64,000 nucleotides of DNA, from assembly GCA_037127255.1 (NCBI GenBank), contig JBANSL010000002.1, positions 43,944,392-44,008,391 of the forward strand, written 5' to 3'. A model generated the notes under the pieces. It did no database searches and was not told the DNA's origin. It was given only the letters and a program-made list of their open reading frames with translations. Positions 1 through 10,459 of this stretch are shown piece by piece. This stretch comes from Persicaria tinctoria. Its lineage: Eukaryota; Streptophyta; Magnoliopsida; Caryophyllales; Polygonaceae. The position numbers were made by a program, and so were the translations under genes. How positions within the stretch are numbered: position 1 is the stretch's first letter; each line of letters starts with the position of its first letter.

Positions 1-1
1 T

Positions 2-1132
2 ATGGACTCGTATGAGCCCTCCCAACCCTGGAATCTCTATCAGGAACCTCCTCCTCCTCCTCCTTATGAGCAATGGGAGTCGCCTCCGGAAGAATCATAT
101 TGGTATTCTGAGCACCAAGAACCACCATCATGGGTACAAGAGCTCAAAGAGGAACTCCATGGGCTTCGCGATGATATAAGTTCCCAATTGAAGGGTATCC
201 AAGCGCAATTGGGAGATTTGGCCGAAGAGAAGGAGGACTTGCCAGAATCACCTTCACAAGACGCAGCCTCAGAACCGATAGAGATGTCATATAGGTATGA
301 GGTTGGTTCATATGATAACATTATTTTTTGCGAGCTTGTAGGTGGAGAAGAGCCTGAGAATGAGTTGGTACCTATCCCAACAAAGTCAACATACACTTGT
401 GCTAACTCTACTCAGGCTCTTGACGATTCGATTGCATGTCCTAAGGAGGATGAAGAGAGTTGCAAAGATCCTACAGAGGAGGAGACATGTGAGGAACCCC
501 AACAAGAGGAAGAAGTGCTCAAAGAGAAAGAGGAACCTCCTGTAGAAAACTCACAAAATCCTACCGAGCCACAGGTAAGCTCAGGTATGATCCCTAACCT
601 CTTTTCTCATGATGAACAAGCGTGCTTTACTATTACTACTAGTCCACCGCCACCTTTGTCATTCGAGGTGAAAGTGATTCTCGACGATTTCGAGCAATCG
701 ACAGTCGCATTTAAGTATGGGGTGCTTGCGAAGTGGCACATCAAAGATGAGACGATAGAAGACAAGGTTGAGAAATCTCTTCCCCCTCCACCATTGTACA
801 CCGAACTCAACAATGCAATACAACTATTTGTGTATGACGGTGGGGAAGCTCAAGGAGTCAATTCAATGAAGAGGAAGAGGATTATACATGAGGGAAGCAC
901 ACCTCCTGAGTGCTTTCTCAGCGAGGATGAATGGGTGGAAGATTGGAGCGTCTACTCAGGAAGGTTTAAGCTTATTCATGAGGCTAGGAAAGGAGATCCA
1001 AGGAAGTACAAAGCGAATGAGCGAGGGTCATGTCACCTGAGGGCCAATTATGATGTACCACCCAAGGACGTTCCACCATCATCTCTTCCAGCTGAGCCAC
1101 CGGATCCTCCACCTCCTCCCGATCCGGATTGA
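2..1132 (+). CDS. retroelement protein of unknown function (possibly 5'-partial)
   Basis: A 376-codon open frame runs from the left edge of the window. The ATG at position 2 may be internal, so the true start could lie outside. The N-terminus is proline- and tyrosine-rich. Residues about 44-79 look like a short coiled coil (LKEEL, LRDDI, LKGIQAQL, LAEEKEDL). Residues about 75-190 are strongly acidic, a basic KRKR stretch lies near 285, and the C-terminus is a poly-proline tail. No zinc knuckle, protease, RT, RNase H or integrase motif can be seen. The stop is followed after about 40 bp by the block GGGAGGCAACCCGCT, which in Ath-3 lies at the end of integrase. This protein therefore stands where pol should end. 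I do not recognise the family. Confidence 0.55.
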   Translation: MDSYEPSQPWNLYQEPPPPPPYEQWESPPEESYWYSEHQEPPSWVQELKEELHGLRDDISSQLKGIQAQLGDLAEEKEDLPESPSQDAASEPIEMSYRYEVGSYDNIIFCELVGGEEPENELVPIPTKSTYTCANSTQALDDSIACPKEDEESCKDPTEEETCEEPQQEEEVLKEKEEPPVENSQNPTEPQVSSGMIPNLFSHDEQACFTITTSPPPPLSFEVKVILDDFEQSTVAFKYGVLAKWHIKDETIEDKVEKSLPPPPLYTELNNAIQLFVYDGGEAQGVNSMKRKRIIHEGSTPPECFLSEDEWVEDWSVYSGRFKLIHEARKGDPRKYKANERGSCHLRANYDVPPKDVPPSSLPAEPPDPPPPPDPD

Positions 1133-1524
1133 AGTTGAAGTAACCACGTCAGGCTAATGACGTTAAAGGTAGCGCTTACGGGAGGCAACCCGCTTTATTT
1201 CCTTTCCTTTTTAAATTTTATTTTTTATTTTTGAATTTTAGCATAGGTAAGATAGCTGGGATAGAACATATAGCACTAACAATGCAGGTCTTGAGAGAAA
1301 ACCATGACGGAAACGGGCGAAAAAAGGAGAAAGGAGCGAGAAAGCACTCGATCCGAGTCCATACCGATCCTCTCAGGGTCCGTACTGACCCCTCTGGCGG
1401 ACCAGCATCCATTCCCACCACCACCACCTTCTCCGTAGAGTAGATCTTATGGATGTCTTCAGCAGCTTCTGAATTTCTTTTGTAAGTTTTTTAGTCTTTT
1501 CCCTTTTACTTTGATTTTTCTTTT

Positions 1525-1564
1525 GACAGTGGGGACACTGTCTAATTTTAAGTATGGGGTGGGG
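1525..1564 (+). promoter_or_regulatory. internal hairpin followed by purine tract (first copy, Ath-1)
   Basis: A perfect 7-bp stem GACAGTG/CACTGTC (1525-1531 and 1536-1542) encloses the tetraloop GGGA. Seven bases later comes AAGTATGGGGTGGGG (1550-1564). The same arrangement occurs in Ath-2 (14163) and Ath-3 (53419). The purine tract resembles a polypurine tract, and an internal (central) plus-strand priming site is one possible role; that is inference. Confidence 0.6.
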
Positions 1565-3139
1565 ATTCAGAAAACTTATGTGTGTCATTTTTATGTGTTT
1601 ATGATCATGTTTTATGTGTTGCGCCTTATTTTATGGATTATGTTATGCATTCATGTTTAAGGTTTATACATTTTATGTTTTAGTCACTTTAGTCTTGATT
1701 TTAGTTTCATAAAATCTGGAAAAAAAAAAAGAAAAAGAAAAAATGCATGTTTACTTTTGTTTAGTCTTATATTGAGTTTATACCCTAACTTAGATGTCCT
1801 ATGATGATAAAAAAAAATGATTGACTTGATCATGTAAATCCTATGACATGTTTGGAAGGTTTAGCCTAAGTCCTTGAAAATGTTTTTATGTGGATTGTGA
1901 ACTTGTGATGAAATTGAGCACATATGATCCTAGGCTAAAGGTTGAAATCCAACAAAATTTGTCGTTGTGAGAATTTTGGCCTTATAGGGAGAACATAAAA
2001 AAATCCCTCTGCTTTCTTCAGTGTATTTACTCTTCCTATACTTCTCTAAATGTTGTGATAGTTATTCAAAGCCAATGCATTTATATGTTTATGTGAATGA
2101 GAATTAAATGATGGAGGCATCATTTAAGCCAATTTTATCCTCTCTTTACCTACCCTGCATTATCTCTGCTTGAAGCCAAAACATTAGCCCGAGCCTTTAT
2201 TTATAAGCTCCACAAAATTATCCTTAGCCGAATTGAGCCTGACCCCATTTGGGAATTAAGACTTAGAGTTGGTTAGAATGATGGTTTGTGGAAGGAATGC
2301 GCTTGTGTTTGATTTCAAGTGAGAAGAATTTTTTAGTTTAATAAGTTATGGGTTGGTTTGATATTTTTATCTTGCTATGCATATTATGAAAAAGGATTTT
2401 TGGCTCACCCTATAAATGCATTATTTTTTTATTTATTTAGGTTATTTTATTTATTTCAAAAAAAAAACGAAATTAAGGAAAGAAAGAAAAAAAAAAGAGA
2501 ATGAAAGTTTGTGTTTATATGTTTGTGAATAACGTGCATGAGCCAAATTTACCTTATTTCCTTTACTTTTGCAAGATTCATATTGTTCAGAGGTTTATTG
2601 AGTTTGAGAGATTGTGTTCTTCATTTAGATGAGTTGGGGAGTTTGGTTTATTCATATGATTGAGAGTTTTGGTTTGGTTGAGTTGTGTTGGAGATTTTGG
2701 AGTCTTAATTCCCGAATTTTATTGAGCACCACATAGCCAAATAATTCCATGCCGTTATTTTTCTTACCAAGCCACATTACAACCCCGCCGAATGGAGTCT
2801 TCTTTGAAGTCTTCCATTGAGCGAAGTCCTCTTGATGGTTCTTGTTTGCATTTACATAATTGGTTGCGAAGTGGATTTACATTATAAATTGCAATGTTTA
2901 TGAGTTTGTATATGGAATTGAGTTGAGAGTTGATCTTCATAGCCTAAACACATTGAGAGTTGAGTGTAAACACATTATCCTTGTGAGGTTGGATTTATAT
3001 TGCATATGCCTATGGATCGCTCATATATGTGTGATGACGTTAAATGCACTTGTTTTACATTGCTACTACTTGAGATGTTGCTTTTGACAAGGGCGAAGAC
3101 TTGAAGGATGTGTTGTAGGTATTGGTTATCGCTTGGTTA

Positions 3140-3172
3140 TTGCTTGAGGACAAGCAAGTCTAAGTATGGGGT
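3140..3172 (+). promoter_or_regulatory. hairpin plus polypurine-tract region before the 3' LTR (Ath-1)
   Basis: A perfect 7-bp stem TTGCTTG/CAAGCAA (3140-3146 and 3151-3157) encloses the loop AGGA, then AAGTATGGGGT (3162-3172) ends 4 bp before the LTR. This is the expected place of the polypurine tract that primes plus-strand DNA synthesis. The hairpin is identical in Ath-2 and Ath-3. Confidence 0.75.
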
Positions 3173-3176
3173 ATTT

Positions 3177-4396
3177 TGATGTGCATGTTTTTAGTTATAT
3201 TTTCCCATATGTTTTATCATTAATTTAAGTCATTTTCATAAGTTTTGCATTGGGTTTAGTGTCTTTTGCATAAGTGTTATATTTCATGAGAAATAGATGT
3301 CTTCACTAGCTTTTGTGTGTTTTACAGATTTTTGGAAGCTGTTTTTGAAGAAATTTTCAAGAGATAAAAGATGCGGAAGAGAATTTAGAGCGCATAGGAA
3401 AAAGAACGGAAGCAATCGGAGTTATAACGAAGGAGATACGGGCGTTTCTTTAAGTCCGAGATGGACTACCGTCATACCGATCCCATAACGACCCTAAGGG
3501 GGGTCGGTACCGAGGCTCAATCTGGAAGTGCGAGACGAATTAAGCTTACAGTGGGCATACCGACCCTAAGGGGGGTCGGTACTGAGGTCTTCCGCCTCGG
3601 TATGAGTCCCAGCGGACCTAATTTACCCGGATTTAATTATTTTTACCTATTTTCCTTAGATAGACTTTAGATAAAATTCATATATTTGTTATTTCCTAAT
3701 TTAGTTTATGGGATATTAAGTATAAATTGGATTTTTAGGGTTTGGAGGATCTTCTTCTTCCTTGGACGACTTTTTCCAGCACACGTTAGAATTTGGAACA
3801 CACATTTAGAGAACGTTTTGTGAGGCTTTTGTGACGCTTTGTTGACATTATTCTCAGGTTTTTATGCAATTTAATTTTCTGATTTTTATTTATTTCATGA
3901 ATTTTGCAATGTCTACCATGTTTATGCGTGAGTAGTCGCCTTTTCTAGGGTTGGGGTGATCCCAACGATAGTTATGCTTGCAATTTTGCTATGAATTGAT
4001 GAATTGATTGATTTTATCTATTTTATGTGCTTAAGAACTCAATGAAAATTTGGGGAAATTCCTTTTTGCAATTGAGTTGAAAGATTGAATTGTGAGTTGG
4101 ATAAGATAGATACCAAAGAGCAAGAAATAGCAAGAACTCAATGATCCCTAAACTCACAAAAACCTTTTGCAATTGAATTGATGAATTGTGAATTGTGAAT
4201 TGAAAGATTGAATTCAGCAACTTTAAAACCCAAAAAAAAAAATCTCGACATTTGTCATCTCTTCTTGCTATTTCTTGCTCTTTGGTAACTAGAATTGAGT
4301 CACTGACTTTCTCCCTGTGGACGAACTTGACCCTACTATACTATAGCGGGGTTTCGATCTTATAAATTTATTTGTTTGAAAATAAACCCTTCATCA
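3177..4396 (+). repeat. 3' LTR of Ath-1 (1220 bp)
   Basis: It starts TGATG directly after the polypurine region and ends CATCA, a 5-bp inverted terminus. It holds two GACCC/GGGTC hairpins (about 3490-3511 and 3558-3581) and a segment around 3925-3985 (GTGAGTAGTCGCC, then GGGTTGGGGTGA) that is also found, diverged, in the Ath-2 and Ath-3 LTRs. The target duplication would be GGGCC (4397-4401) but cannot be checked because the left copy is outside the window. Confidence 0.8.
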
Positions 4397-4983
4397 GGGC
4401 CTCTATACGCCATCAGAGCAACAATACACCATTGGCGGCGGCGGCGGCGGCAATGACCGGAGCAAGGGCAGCGGAAGAGGATCTAAGGGGGTTGAGTTTT
4501 GTGGGTTGAGAGTTGCGATAGAGGGTCGAGGACGGCTGGGAAGCCAACTGGAGGTGGAGGCGGCTCACATGGAGGTGGCGGCGGATAGGATTTTTGGGAG
4601 GAAGGCGGCGGCTAGGTTTTGTGGGTTGCGGCTCAAATAGGTGAATTAAGTTAATTTTGTAGCCCATTTCATTCCCATCAAAATACTATGCAATTCCTCA
4701 TTCCCGATTTTGTAGCTCATTAGAAGTTATTTGGCTAAATGTCCACTTTTGTATCTCCCTTTTGCTAATTGTCCACCTAAACTAACATTTTGTTAAATGT
4801 CCTAAATTTTTGCTCCTGGCCTAACTCCCTCTCTCTTTCCTTTCCTCGTCGGATTAAACCGCAGCAGCTGCGGAAGGGATTGTACTGTTTCATCGATTTC
4901 TTCCCGGAGCCAAAGTCGATTGTATCATCGATCTACAAAGACATACAGAAGAGGTTGAAGGAGAGAGGAATCGATGAGTCGTC
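4397..4983. other. spacer with GGC microsatellite and a degraded exon
   Basis: This is the flank of Ath-1. A short (GGC)n run lies at about 4434-4452. From about 4730 there are repeats of the phrase ATTGTCCAC, which also occurs near 35878 and 49420, suggesting a shared unclassified repeat. The pseudogene remnant that begins near 4850 is annotated separately. Confidence 0.5.
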
Positions 4984-4994
4984 GAAGGATTTGA
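4850..4994 (+). pseudogene. exon-like fragment of an unrecognised gene
   Basis: About 48 codons read as a plausible globular segment (KGLYCFIDFFPEP, then IYKDIQKRLKERGIDESS) with gene-like codon use. It is cut by the LINE inserted at 4995, which duplicated the last 11 bases. On the far side of the LINE the frame meets a stop within a few codons. A second coding-like segment at 6500-6796 may be part of the same dead gene. I do not recognise the family. Confidence 0.35.
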
Positions 4995-6276
4995 TTTTTT
5001 TTATTTTAAGGGTTAATTGTATTAAAAGAACCGAGGAAATATTTACAAGAGTCTAGGTGAAGCCTTGCCCGTGGGCTCATGAGGCTAAGGACCAAAATTA
5101 TGGTTGACAACATAAAGTTGCAAACCATCTAAATGGGTGTGATGAACCTAGAGGTTCGGTGCAACTCCTATTACTTCAAGCCAAAGCTATCAGAATTCGG
5201 ACCCGCACCCTAAGGTTGTGAATTCATAATTCTCCCTTCGGCTCGGCCATCAAGAGAATTACAAACCCACAACCTTAGCACACCAAGTACCCAAAAATAC
5301 TCCTATTACAAGCTAATGTAGGAGTAGGCCGAAGTTCATCTAGTTACAAACCAATTACAGATTCAGAGGTAAACAAAAAGGGGTATCCTCTGATTTTATG
5401 AGTTGAAAACATTAGGCTAAGTTCCAGCTCCTTCCGTGTTAGCCTCGGTAGATGCTTCAGCCACTGTTGTGAGCCCATTTGAGTGAAGTGCACCTTCTTG
5501 AAGTGTGGTTGAGGTGGAGAAATGCATGGAAAAGTCATGCTGGAGGACCTTGTACACATGTGTCTTAATGAGGTGCGTGATCTCTGCAGTGCTCTTGCAC
5601 TTGTTTTCAAAGAGTTTTTCATTCCTGGCCTTCCAAATATGGTAAATTGTAGCTGCAAATGCTGTCCTTTTAGCTTTAGAGTACCATCCTTTCCCTTTTG
5701 CTTCCTTTTTTAGCCACTTGAGTCCACTTTTGATGGTGTTCATGCCACGCCAGATTCCAATCCAGCTTTTGACCTGTGACCAAATATTAGAAGAGAAATC
5801 ACAAGCAAAGAAAAGGTGTTCATGGGATTCAGCAGCTTGATTACAGAGGTGACAGTTTGGAGATACTTCCCTTGTTTTGATGAGATCATTTATTGCAAGC
5901 CTTCTTTTAGTTGCCAGCCACAGAATGAATGAGTGTTTGGGGAGAATTTTCCTATCCCATACAACTGAAAACCAGAGAGGTTTGGGAGCTTTCCTTCTGA
6001 AAAAATTATATGCATCTTCAATTCTAAAATTGTCTCCTTGACCCCAGCTTTGGAGGGTGTTAACAGCATCTCTAATGGAACCTGTAGAAGTCAGTAGAGC
6101 ATCCCTGATAGATAAAATTTTCTTAATGAGAGGGGAATCATTTTTACTATGTACTTGCCAATTCCAAAAGCTTCCTTGATGTAAGTATTGGTGGTGAATC
6201 CACCTAATCCATAAACTATCTTTTTTCCTGATTATGTCCCATAAGAGTCTTGATAGGAAGGCATCATTCCACTAGT
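4995..6276 (-). mobile_element. 5'-truncated LINE with 11-bp target duplication
   Basis: The insertion is bounded by the direct repeat GAAGGATTTGA (4984-4994 and 6277-6287). The 3' end on the - strand is an A-rich tail (T-rich at 4995-5003 on the + strand). The body holds the C-terminal part of a plant LINE polymerase and about 420 bp of 3' untranslated sequence. The 5' end is missing, as is usual for target-primed reverse transcription. Confidence 0.85.
5417..6274 (-). CDS. C-terminal part of LINE reverse-transcriptase polyprotein (zf-RVT region), partial
   Basis: Reading the - strand from 6274 gives an uninterrupted frame of about 286 codons with no initiating ATG, because the copy is truncated. 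It shows the typical order of the zinc-binding region after plant LINE RTs: WDRKILPKHSFILWL, then RLAINDLI, then a CxxC (CHLC) followed by SHEHLFFAC, then a tail with IYHIWKARNEKLFE. These match the zf-RVT family as I know it. The palm domain and endonuclease are absent, so it cannot be active. The lack of stops suggests a young copy. Confidence 0.8.
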
Positions 6277-6287
6277 GAAGGATTTGA

Positions 6288-6796
6288 GATATCACTAGCG
6301 ATGAACCACTAGCGAAGGTCGATTCTGTGTCGGAGAATCCTCTTATCTCCGACAACGGTGATTAAGCGAGCCACTATAGAAGAAAGGAGTCAAAGGCATA
6401 CCTTGACACGGTTGAACGAAGAAAATTAATTCACGAATTTCAGTAGAATCATATCGCGTCGATTGATAGTGGAGGATTACATCGGTGAGCGTTCATAAGG
6501 CGCTGACATCGGAGAACTACGTCTTGCCGTTCAAATGATTCATTGACGTTGTGAGGAACTCCTCCGTGAAGAAGCTGTCAACGTCGACGCTCGCCCTAAT
6601 TACCGGCTACGACCTCTCCAAGCGGGCCACTCGGGGTAAGTTGGCACGCATCCGAACCGCCAAGGATGCAATTGAGTGCGGCCTTCTTTGGATGAAGAAG
6701 CGTTCCTGGAGGAATTACGAGTTCGATGACTTGGCGTTTGCAACCGACGATTACTCAGTGCCTCGATTTCGGATGGGAAATGTTTTAATTTCTTGA
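6288..6796 (+). pseudogene. unrecognised gene remnant downstream of the LINE
   Basis: The segment at about 6490-6796 has coding character: HKALTSENYVLPFK, an in-frame stop (TGA at 6536-6538), then about 80 codons with STLALITGYDLSKRAT and RTAKDAIECGLLWMKKR. Between 6288 and 6480 every frame is broken. It may continue the fragment at 4850-4994. No family was recognised. Confidence 0.35.
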
Positions 6797-7559
6797 TTCA
6801 ATTAGGGCTTCTAAACGATTGCGGTCAACAAGTGCCGGCGGAGGACGAGTACGAGCACGCTGGCGGAGGACGAGTGCTGATTTTGAATCTCCCTTTTTCT
6901 ACGGTCTCTGGTTTGTCTGGCACCAAATCATCTCCGATTCCACTTTCATTCTCTTCGGTTTCTTCCATGGTGGATCTCAGTGTGCCATGGCTTCGATTTC
7001 TTCAATCGTCTATGCATCGATGACGATAACGAGGTGACTCAACGAATCCTCTTCGTTTTCCACTTCAATTTCATCTCAATTTCTCACGCTAATTAACTTC
7101 AATTGGTTTGGATTCATTCAATTTCTCCAATATCCCTCTCTCTCTCTGAAATATCTGATTTTCTTCGTCTGGCTATATGTTGCCGATTTGTTTTCGGTGG
7201 TGATTTGATCTGCTTCCGAATTATGTTGTAATCTCGAAGGGGCAGTGTTGTTGAATGGAATCATTGGATTGAGGATGTAATAAGGAGATGTTTTTTTCAT
7301 GGAAGGAAGTAAATTAAGTGTTTTTTGATTTCCTGTCATCAACTACAAAAACTTAGGAGATGAACTTAAACTTTTGGTTGATTAGATTGTTTTGGTTGAT
7401 TTTTACTAGTATCTTCAACTTCTTTCTTTGTTTGATTACACTTTTTTTATGGTGATATTGTGTTTGGTTACACTATATTTTTCATGAAATTATATGTTTT
7501 TTTTGTCGTATTGTGTTTGATTACACTATATATTTTTTCTTCATGAAATTACATGTGTC
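6797..7559. other. spacer, nothing recognised
   Basis: Contains two direct copies of GGCGGAGGACGAGT (about 6838-6877), a pyrimidine-rich stretch and AT-rich DNA. Short open frames here look random. Confidence 0.4.
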
Positions 7560-8122
7560 ACCAAGAGTGTCACCTCTAATAGGGGTAGTGACATCAGTGG
7601 TGAAATTGATAATGGTGGTGATAGTGATTCCGTAAAAAAAACTCGAACAGCAAATTTGTCACCAAAAAAAGTTGCTACTGTATATGTCACCACCGACAGT
7701 GTCGCTGCATTCATCTCATAAAAAACAAAGGTGTCACCACAGTGATAAGGGTGGTAGGGATAAGGGTAATAGTAGTGGTGACAGTGATAGGGGTGGTGAC
7801 GGCAATAGGGGTGGTGACAGCGATAGGGGTGGTGACAGCGATAGGGGTGGTGACAGCGATAGGGGTTGTGGTGAAAGTGATAGGGGCGGTGGTGACAGTG
7901 ATAGGGGCGGTGGTGACAGCGATAGGAGTGGTGGTGACAGCGATAGGAGTGGTGATAGCGATAGGGCGGTGACAACGATAGAGGTGGTGACAGCAATATG
8001 GGTGGTGGTGACAGTGATAGGGGTGGTGGTGACAGCGATAGGGCGGTGACAGCGATAGAGGTGGTGATAGCGATAGGGGTGATGACATCGATAAGGGTGG
8101 TGGCAGCGATAGGAGTGGTGAC
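7560..8122. repeat. 18-bp minisatellite, GGTGGTGACAGCGATAGG type
   Basis: A degenerate array of about 15- to 18-bp units, clearest at 7740-8122. It is free of stops in several frames, so it produces long spurious reading frames (GDSDRGG repeats) on both strands. Ath-2 is inserted in it, and the array resumes at 17663. The Ath-2 target duplication GTGAC is part of the unit. Confidence 0.85.
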
Positions 8123-10376
8123 TGTTGTGAGCTGAATCTGCCATGTTTTATAGTAACTTTTATATCGATTTCTGCATACATTGCATTCATTTGGGCTTAG
8201 ATAGTACAGAATCTATGTAGTTTATGTTTATTTGCCAAATTATGGAATCTACACTAGTTTCTGTTTAATTCGCAGAATTCGAGGCATTTTACAGCAATTC
8301 TACAGAAGATCAGAAAAGCTCGGAAAACCACTACAGAAGTCCAAGGTCAAGGAAGCAGCGGAACCAGTCGAATCAATCTGAGAGTCAAGGTTACTCGATC
8401 TCGAGTAGACCTTACTCGACCTCGACGAGCATGTCCGAGCAACCTTGGTCGAGCAAGCGTGATCGAGAGAGCTGAGTCAACCCGACTACGCCTCAGCGCC
8501 ACACCCGGAGTCGACGAGACGAGAAGTTGCCCGAGAAGCCGAGGACGAGAAGCCGAGCGCACCCTACTCGATCTCGACAAGCCTTGGTCGAGATCGACAA
8601 GCCACCCAGAGCAACTCCGAGACCTTTCCGAGGAGGAGTCCTCGACACCACCACAGAGAGCCATCCTCGACCAACTCTACTCGATCTCGACGAACCCTTG
8701 TCGAGATCGACGAGCCCCTGAGTCCAGATCCGAGCTTGCCGAGTAGAGCCACTCGAGGAGACCTAGTCGATGACCCATTCCTACTCGACATCGACAAGGG
8801 CTACTCGAGGTCGACGAGCGCCAGGAGCCATGTCCAAGCCACATCGAGCAGATCTAGCCGAGGAGTCCAGTTGACGAACAAATCTGGTCGAGGTCGACGA
8901 AGCCTTGTCGAGGTCGAGTAGACCTAGTTCCCAGAAACGCGTCGACGTGACGAGTCCTACTCGACTTGGGATTCCTTGGGGCCGAAGGAGGAAGATCTAT
9001 CTGATTCCATCAAGTCTATCCATGGGAGACAAGATCTATCAACATTATGAAGACTTACCTAGTTTAGAATTATCCTTTCCTTGTTGATTTATTTCCTTAA
9101 AACAATTTATTTATCTTTAAAGCTTTAGATATAATTTTAGATAGAGATAGAAGATTCTATCCTTGATTAGCAAGGGTTAAAAGACTATAAATAAGGCCCT
9201 TGGGGCTGGTTTTTTATTCATTCAATTTTTTAGGGAGAAAAAAGTAGTTCCACAGAGAAGTTTAGGAGTTCTAAGGTTTTTAGGGTTTTGGCTTTCTGCG
9301 AAAGTTGATTGCCAGGATTGTAAAAGGCTTTGAATATAGTTTTAATGCAAGTTATTTCTTTTCATTCAATGTCTGTTATTGCGATAAGGCGTGAGTAGTC
9401 CACCCACTTCTGGGGCTGGGGTGAGCCCGATGGTGGCCATGTGAGGCGATGCGATAAAGGTCAGATTTTTTTGTGCAATTCATCTTCTATCCCTGTGAGC
9501 ATGATTCTTTTGCGAGAGTTGAAGGTGATCCTTGTTTGTGTTATTGAAGCGAAAGTGATCTTAATGCAACTTGGATTAATTATGTGAAAAAGGGTTAGTA
9601 ACCATTAGGGTTTATGCGAAAGCCTCTATAGGCCTATTTGTTAATGACGAAAGTTATTTGATGGAAAGCATGATCTTTTATGCCTTTATGTGTTACTTTG
9701 CATGGTTATCGTTGTGGTGTTGATACCCTGGTCCTGGAAGTCTTTTATTATATTGATTTATTTCGTCGAAGACCTGAGTTTTAGTTTTGAATTTGCAATT
9801 TATATTTTCTGTCAATTCTTGTCGATACAGAGGAGATTTTGTCGATCTCGAGTTGGTTGTACTCGATCTCGAGTACGCTTCGTCTAGGTCGAGTTGAGTT
9901 ATGTTCTGTTGTCGATTTCTGAAGTTGCTGTCTTGACTTGCCCTAGTCGATCTCGAGTAGGGTTGGTCGAGATCGAGTTGCCCTTGCCGAGTTTGCCTGT
10001 CTGCTGTGATTTTCACTTTCTGTTTTCGTCGACTGATGTGGTCGATCTCGAGTACTGTTTGTCGAGATCGACGAGCCTTTGCTTTGCTTTTACTTGCTGG
10101 TTTGCTTTGTTCTTTCTTTTCGTTTACTGTCTTTGTTTCTGTTTTGCTTTTATTTCTGTTTCTTTCCTTGTTTCTGTGTTTCTGTCTTTCTGATGCCTTG
10201 TCTGTGAGAATCTACAGCTACCTGAGAACTGCTGACGTGCTTCCTCGTGGATTCGATCCTGACTTTTCTCTTACTACAACGGGAGGAAGTCTTGTATTTA
10301 TTTGATGAGACAGGGAAGTTAGTCTGATCTATATTGTTATATTTATTTCATACTTGACTATCCTCCTGCAACAAGA
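8123..10376 (+). repeat. 5' LTR of Ath-2 (2254 bp)
   Basis: Starts TGTTGTGAGC and ends CAACAAGA. The 3' LTR ends CAACAACA, so one base of the inverted terminus has mutated. Two clusters of TCGATCTCGA-type decamers lie at about 8395-8930 and 9838-10075. Relative to the 3' LTR it lacks 44 bp carrying a motif pair (near 8487) and has about 20 extra bp near 8898. Confidence 0.9.
9185..9193 (+). promoter_or_regulatory. TATA box of the Ath-2 5' LTR
   Basis: CTATAAATA lies in a context conserved with the 3' LTR (16471-16479) and, on the - strand, with both Ath-3 LTRs. It is the likely pol II promoter of the genomic RNA. Confidence 0.65.
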
Positions 10377-10379
10377 AAT

Positions 10380-10396
10380 TGGCGCCGTTGTCGGGG
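10380..10396 (+). other. primer binding site, tRNA-Asp type
   Basis: TGGCGCCGTTGTCGGGG begins 3 bp after the LTR. It is complementary to the 3' end of plant tRNA-Asp (GTC) with one mismatch. A tRNA-Asp primer is usual for Athila-type elements. Confidence 0.85.
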
Positions 10397-10459
10397 AAGC
10401 TATCAATCGCGCCTTAGGTAGTTGAATCTCACGTCTACTTTGAGTTACTTTTCAGGTGT

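Larger units (their letters stand above)
1133..3176 (+). other. non-coding 3' internal region of Ath-1
   Basis: AT-rich sequence between the last reading frame and the 3' LTR. It holds the conserved GGGAGGCAACCC block (1171-1194), a segment with CCGATCC/GGGTCCG/TGACCCC half-sites (about 1355-1405) and the two hairpin-plus-purine signals annotated separately. No coding sequence is convincing here. Confidence 0.7.
1..4396 (+). mobile_element. Ath-1: 3' part of an Athila-like Ty3/gypsy LTR retrotransposon
   Basis: The 5' LTR and most of the body lie left of the window. Visible in order are a reading frame (2-1132), a conserved block ending in GGGAGGCAACCCGCT (1171-1194), about 2 kb of non-coding DNA with two hairpin-plus-AAGTATGGGGT signals, and the 3' LTR (3177-4396) that begins TGATG and ends CATCA. 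The non-coding part resembles the same part of Ath-3 (51751-53481 read on the - strand). For example, the stretch around 2108-2190 has a close match in Ath-3 near 52700-52790, so the two are relatives. The Athila-like assignment rests on this relationship and on the Ath-2 and Ath-3 primer sites. No coding pol domain of Ath-1 is visible. Confidence 0.85.

Noticed and set aside
4413..4667. 84-codon frame in the flank of Ath-1
   Set aside because: Depends on a GGC microsatellite and has no recognisable content.
7541..8190. Long overlapping reading frames on both strands (GDSDRGG and His/Pro-rich proteins)
   Set aside because: They come from the 18-bp minisatellite, which lacks stop codons in several frames. 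No start context, no domain, and frames on both strands are equally open.
8347..8930. Arg/Ser-rich proteins in the Ath-2 LTR (SRSTS repeats)
   Set aside because: Produced by the TCGATCTCGA motif, which is open in almost every frame. They lie inside LTRs and appear on both strands.
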